DNA of 64,000 nucleotides from Pyrrhosoma nymphula (lineage: Eukaryota > Arthropoda > Insecta > Odonata > Coenagrionidae), in contig OY754339.1 in the NCBI GenBank assembly GCA_963573305.1, positions 87,947,838 to 88,011,837 on the forward strand, in the 5' to 3' direction. Under the pieces are notes generated by a model that made no database searches, was not told where the DNA came from, and saw only the letters and a list, made by a program, of their open reading frames with translations. This document shows positions 63,484 through 64,000 of the stretch, one piece after another; the stretch's first letter is position 1, and each line of letters opens with the position of its first letter. A program made the position numbers and the translations under genes.

Positions 63484-64000
63484 GTAAGTGTTTTCTGCGT
63501 GGCTATGACTTGATAATCAGTGTTATATGTATTATGTATATGGCATAGCCCGTTCGCGTTAACTTGGCCGATAATCAGTAGACGATCGATATATATTTTG
63601 ATGACTTTAACTCACCTTAATTTAACTCTATTCTTGACGTCATATAATTATGAAATTTTGCATAGTGCCGGGTCAGAAATAGAAAGTCGGGTAAAAAAAG
63701 AGTACCTATTCCAGTGCTAATTTTGATAGTATCGATATATTTTCTCTAGAATCGATCTAATTCAATAAATTTGACTCTGCTTATTTTTATATATTTAACT
63801 CGCTTATATATGAATCCATGGTAACTTGCATGGCTACCACTTCATTTATTACTAAGTAATACTAATGTAATGCACTTCCTGTATGTTTATTCGAGATGGA
63901 CTGGTGGTAAATAATCAGACTCTCGTCCCGAGAAACTATTAGAAAGTTATCGCTTCAATTCTACTGGGCGTTTTTTTTCTAGTAATCAGTCCTATTTTTA
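63484..64000. other. Putative intron running off the window
   Basis: AT-rich. Starts GTAAGT. No feature is recognised before the window ends. Confidence 0.4.

Overview
The window looks like AT-rich nuclear DNA from an insect or another arthropod. It shows spliced genes with GT-AG introns, tRNA-derived SINEs, LINEs of at least two clades, Copia and Gypsy LTR elements, and hAT, piggyBac and pogo DNA transposons. The order cannot be fixed from the sequence. Nothing bacterial is present: no operons, no CRISPR array, no rRNA gene.

The clearest host gene is OTUD6B, an OTU-family deubiquitinase on the + strand. It has five coding exons (7918-7999, 8110-8255, 8415-8719, 34697-34919, 38340-38579) that join in frame to 331 codons with the OTU catalytic residues intact. 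The active-site Cys codon is split by intron 3, which is about 26 kb and packed with transposons.

In order, intron 3 holds an antisense Copia element (10265-14881, identical-length 183-bp LTRs, 5-bp target duplication) inserted inside the integrase of a decayed Gypsy element. Next come a broken copy of an uncharacterised Cys/His-rich gene with an in-frame 279-bp tandem duplication (17719-19478), and a hAT element (19481-22154, 8-bp duplication ATCTAGTG). A LINE fragment, a piggyBac element (23641-26407), a 1.32-kb inverted-repeat element (26571-27890), another LINE fragment, a pogo-like element (29417-31541) and a CR1/Jockey-like LINE (about 32690-34051) follow. Intron 4 carries a second copy of the 1.3-kb element and an RTE-like LINE tail.

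Downstream of OTUD6B is a 1.06-kb non-autonomous hAT element (38818-39875). After it come three candidate exons on the + strand (about 39955-40222, 41606-41732, 45498-45611) whose phases join into one open frame of a protein I do not recognise. LINE debris and small inverted-repeat elements separate these exons.

From 47 to 53.2 kb there is a 14-bp tandem repeat, a perfect 27-bp-stem hairpin, and an almost complete RTE-like LINE (about 49440-53035, - strand). The LINE sits exactly between two arms of a roughly 150-bp inverted repeat. From 53.5 kb to the end a second gene appears to begin: TATA box, spliced 5' leader exon, a coding exon starting at ATG 55406, and a phase-matched next exon at 63392-63483. 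The rest of that gene lies beyond the window. The 55.5-63.3 kb intron holds a SINE, a lone candidate exon, a diverged segmental duplication and a LINE reverse-transcriptase fragment.
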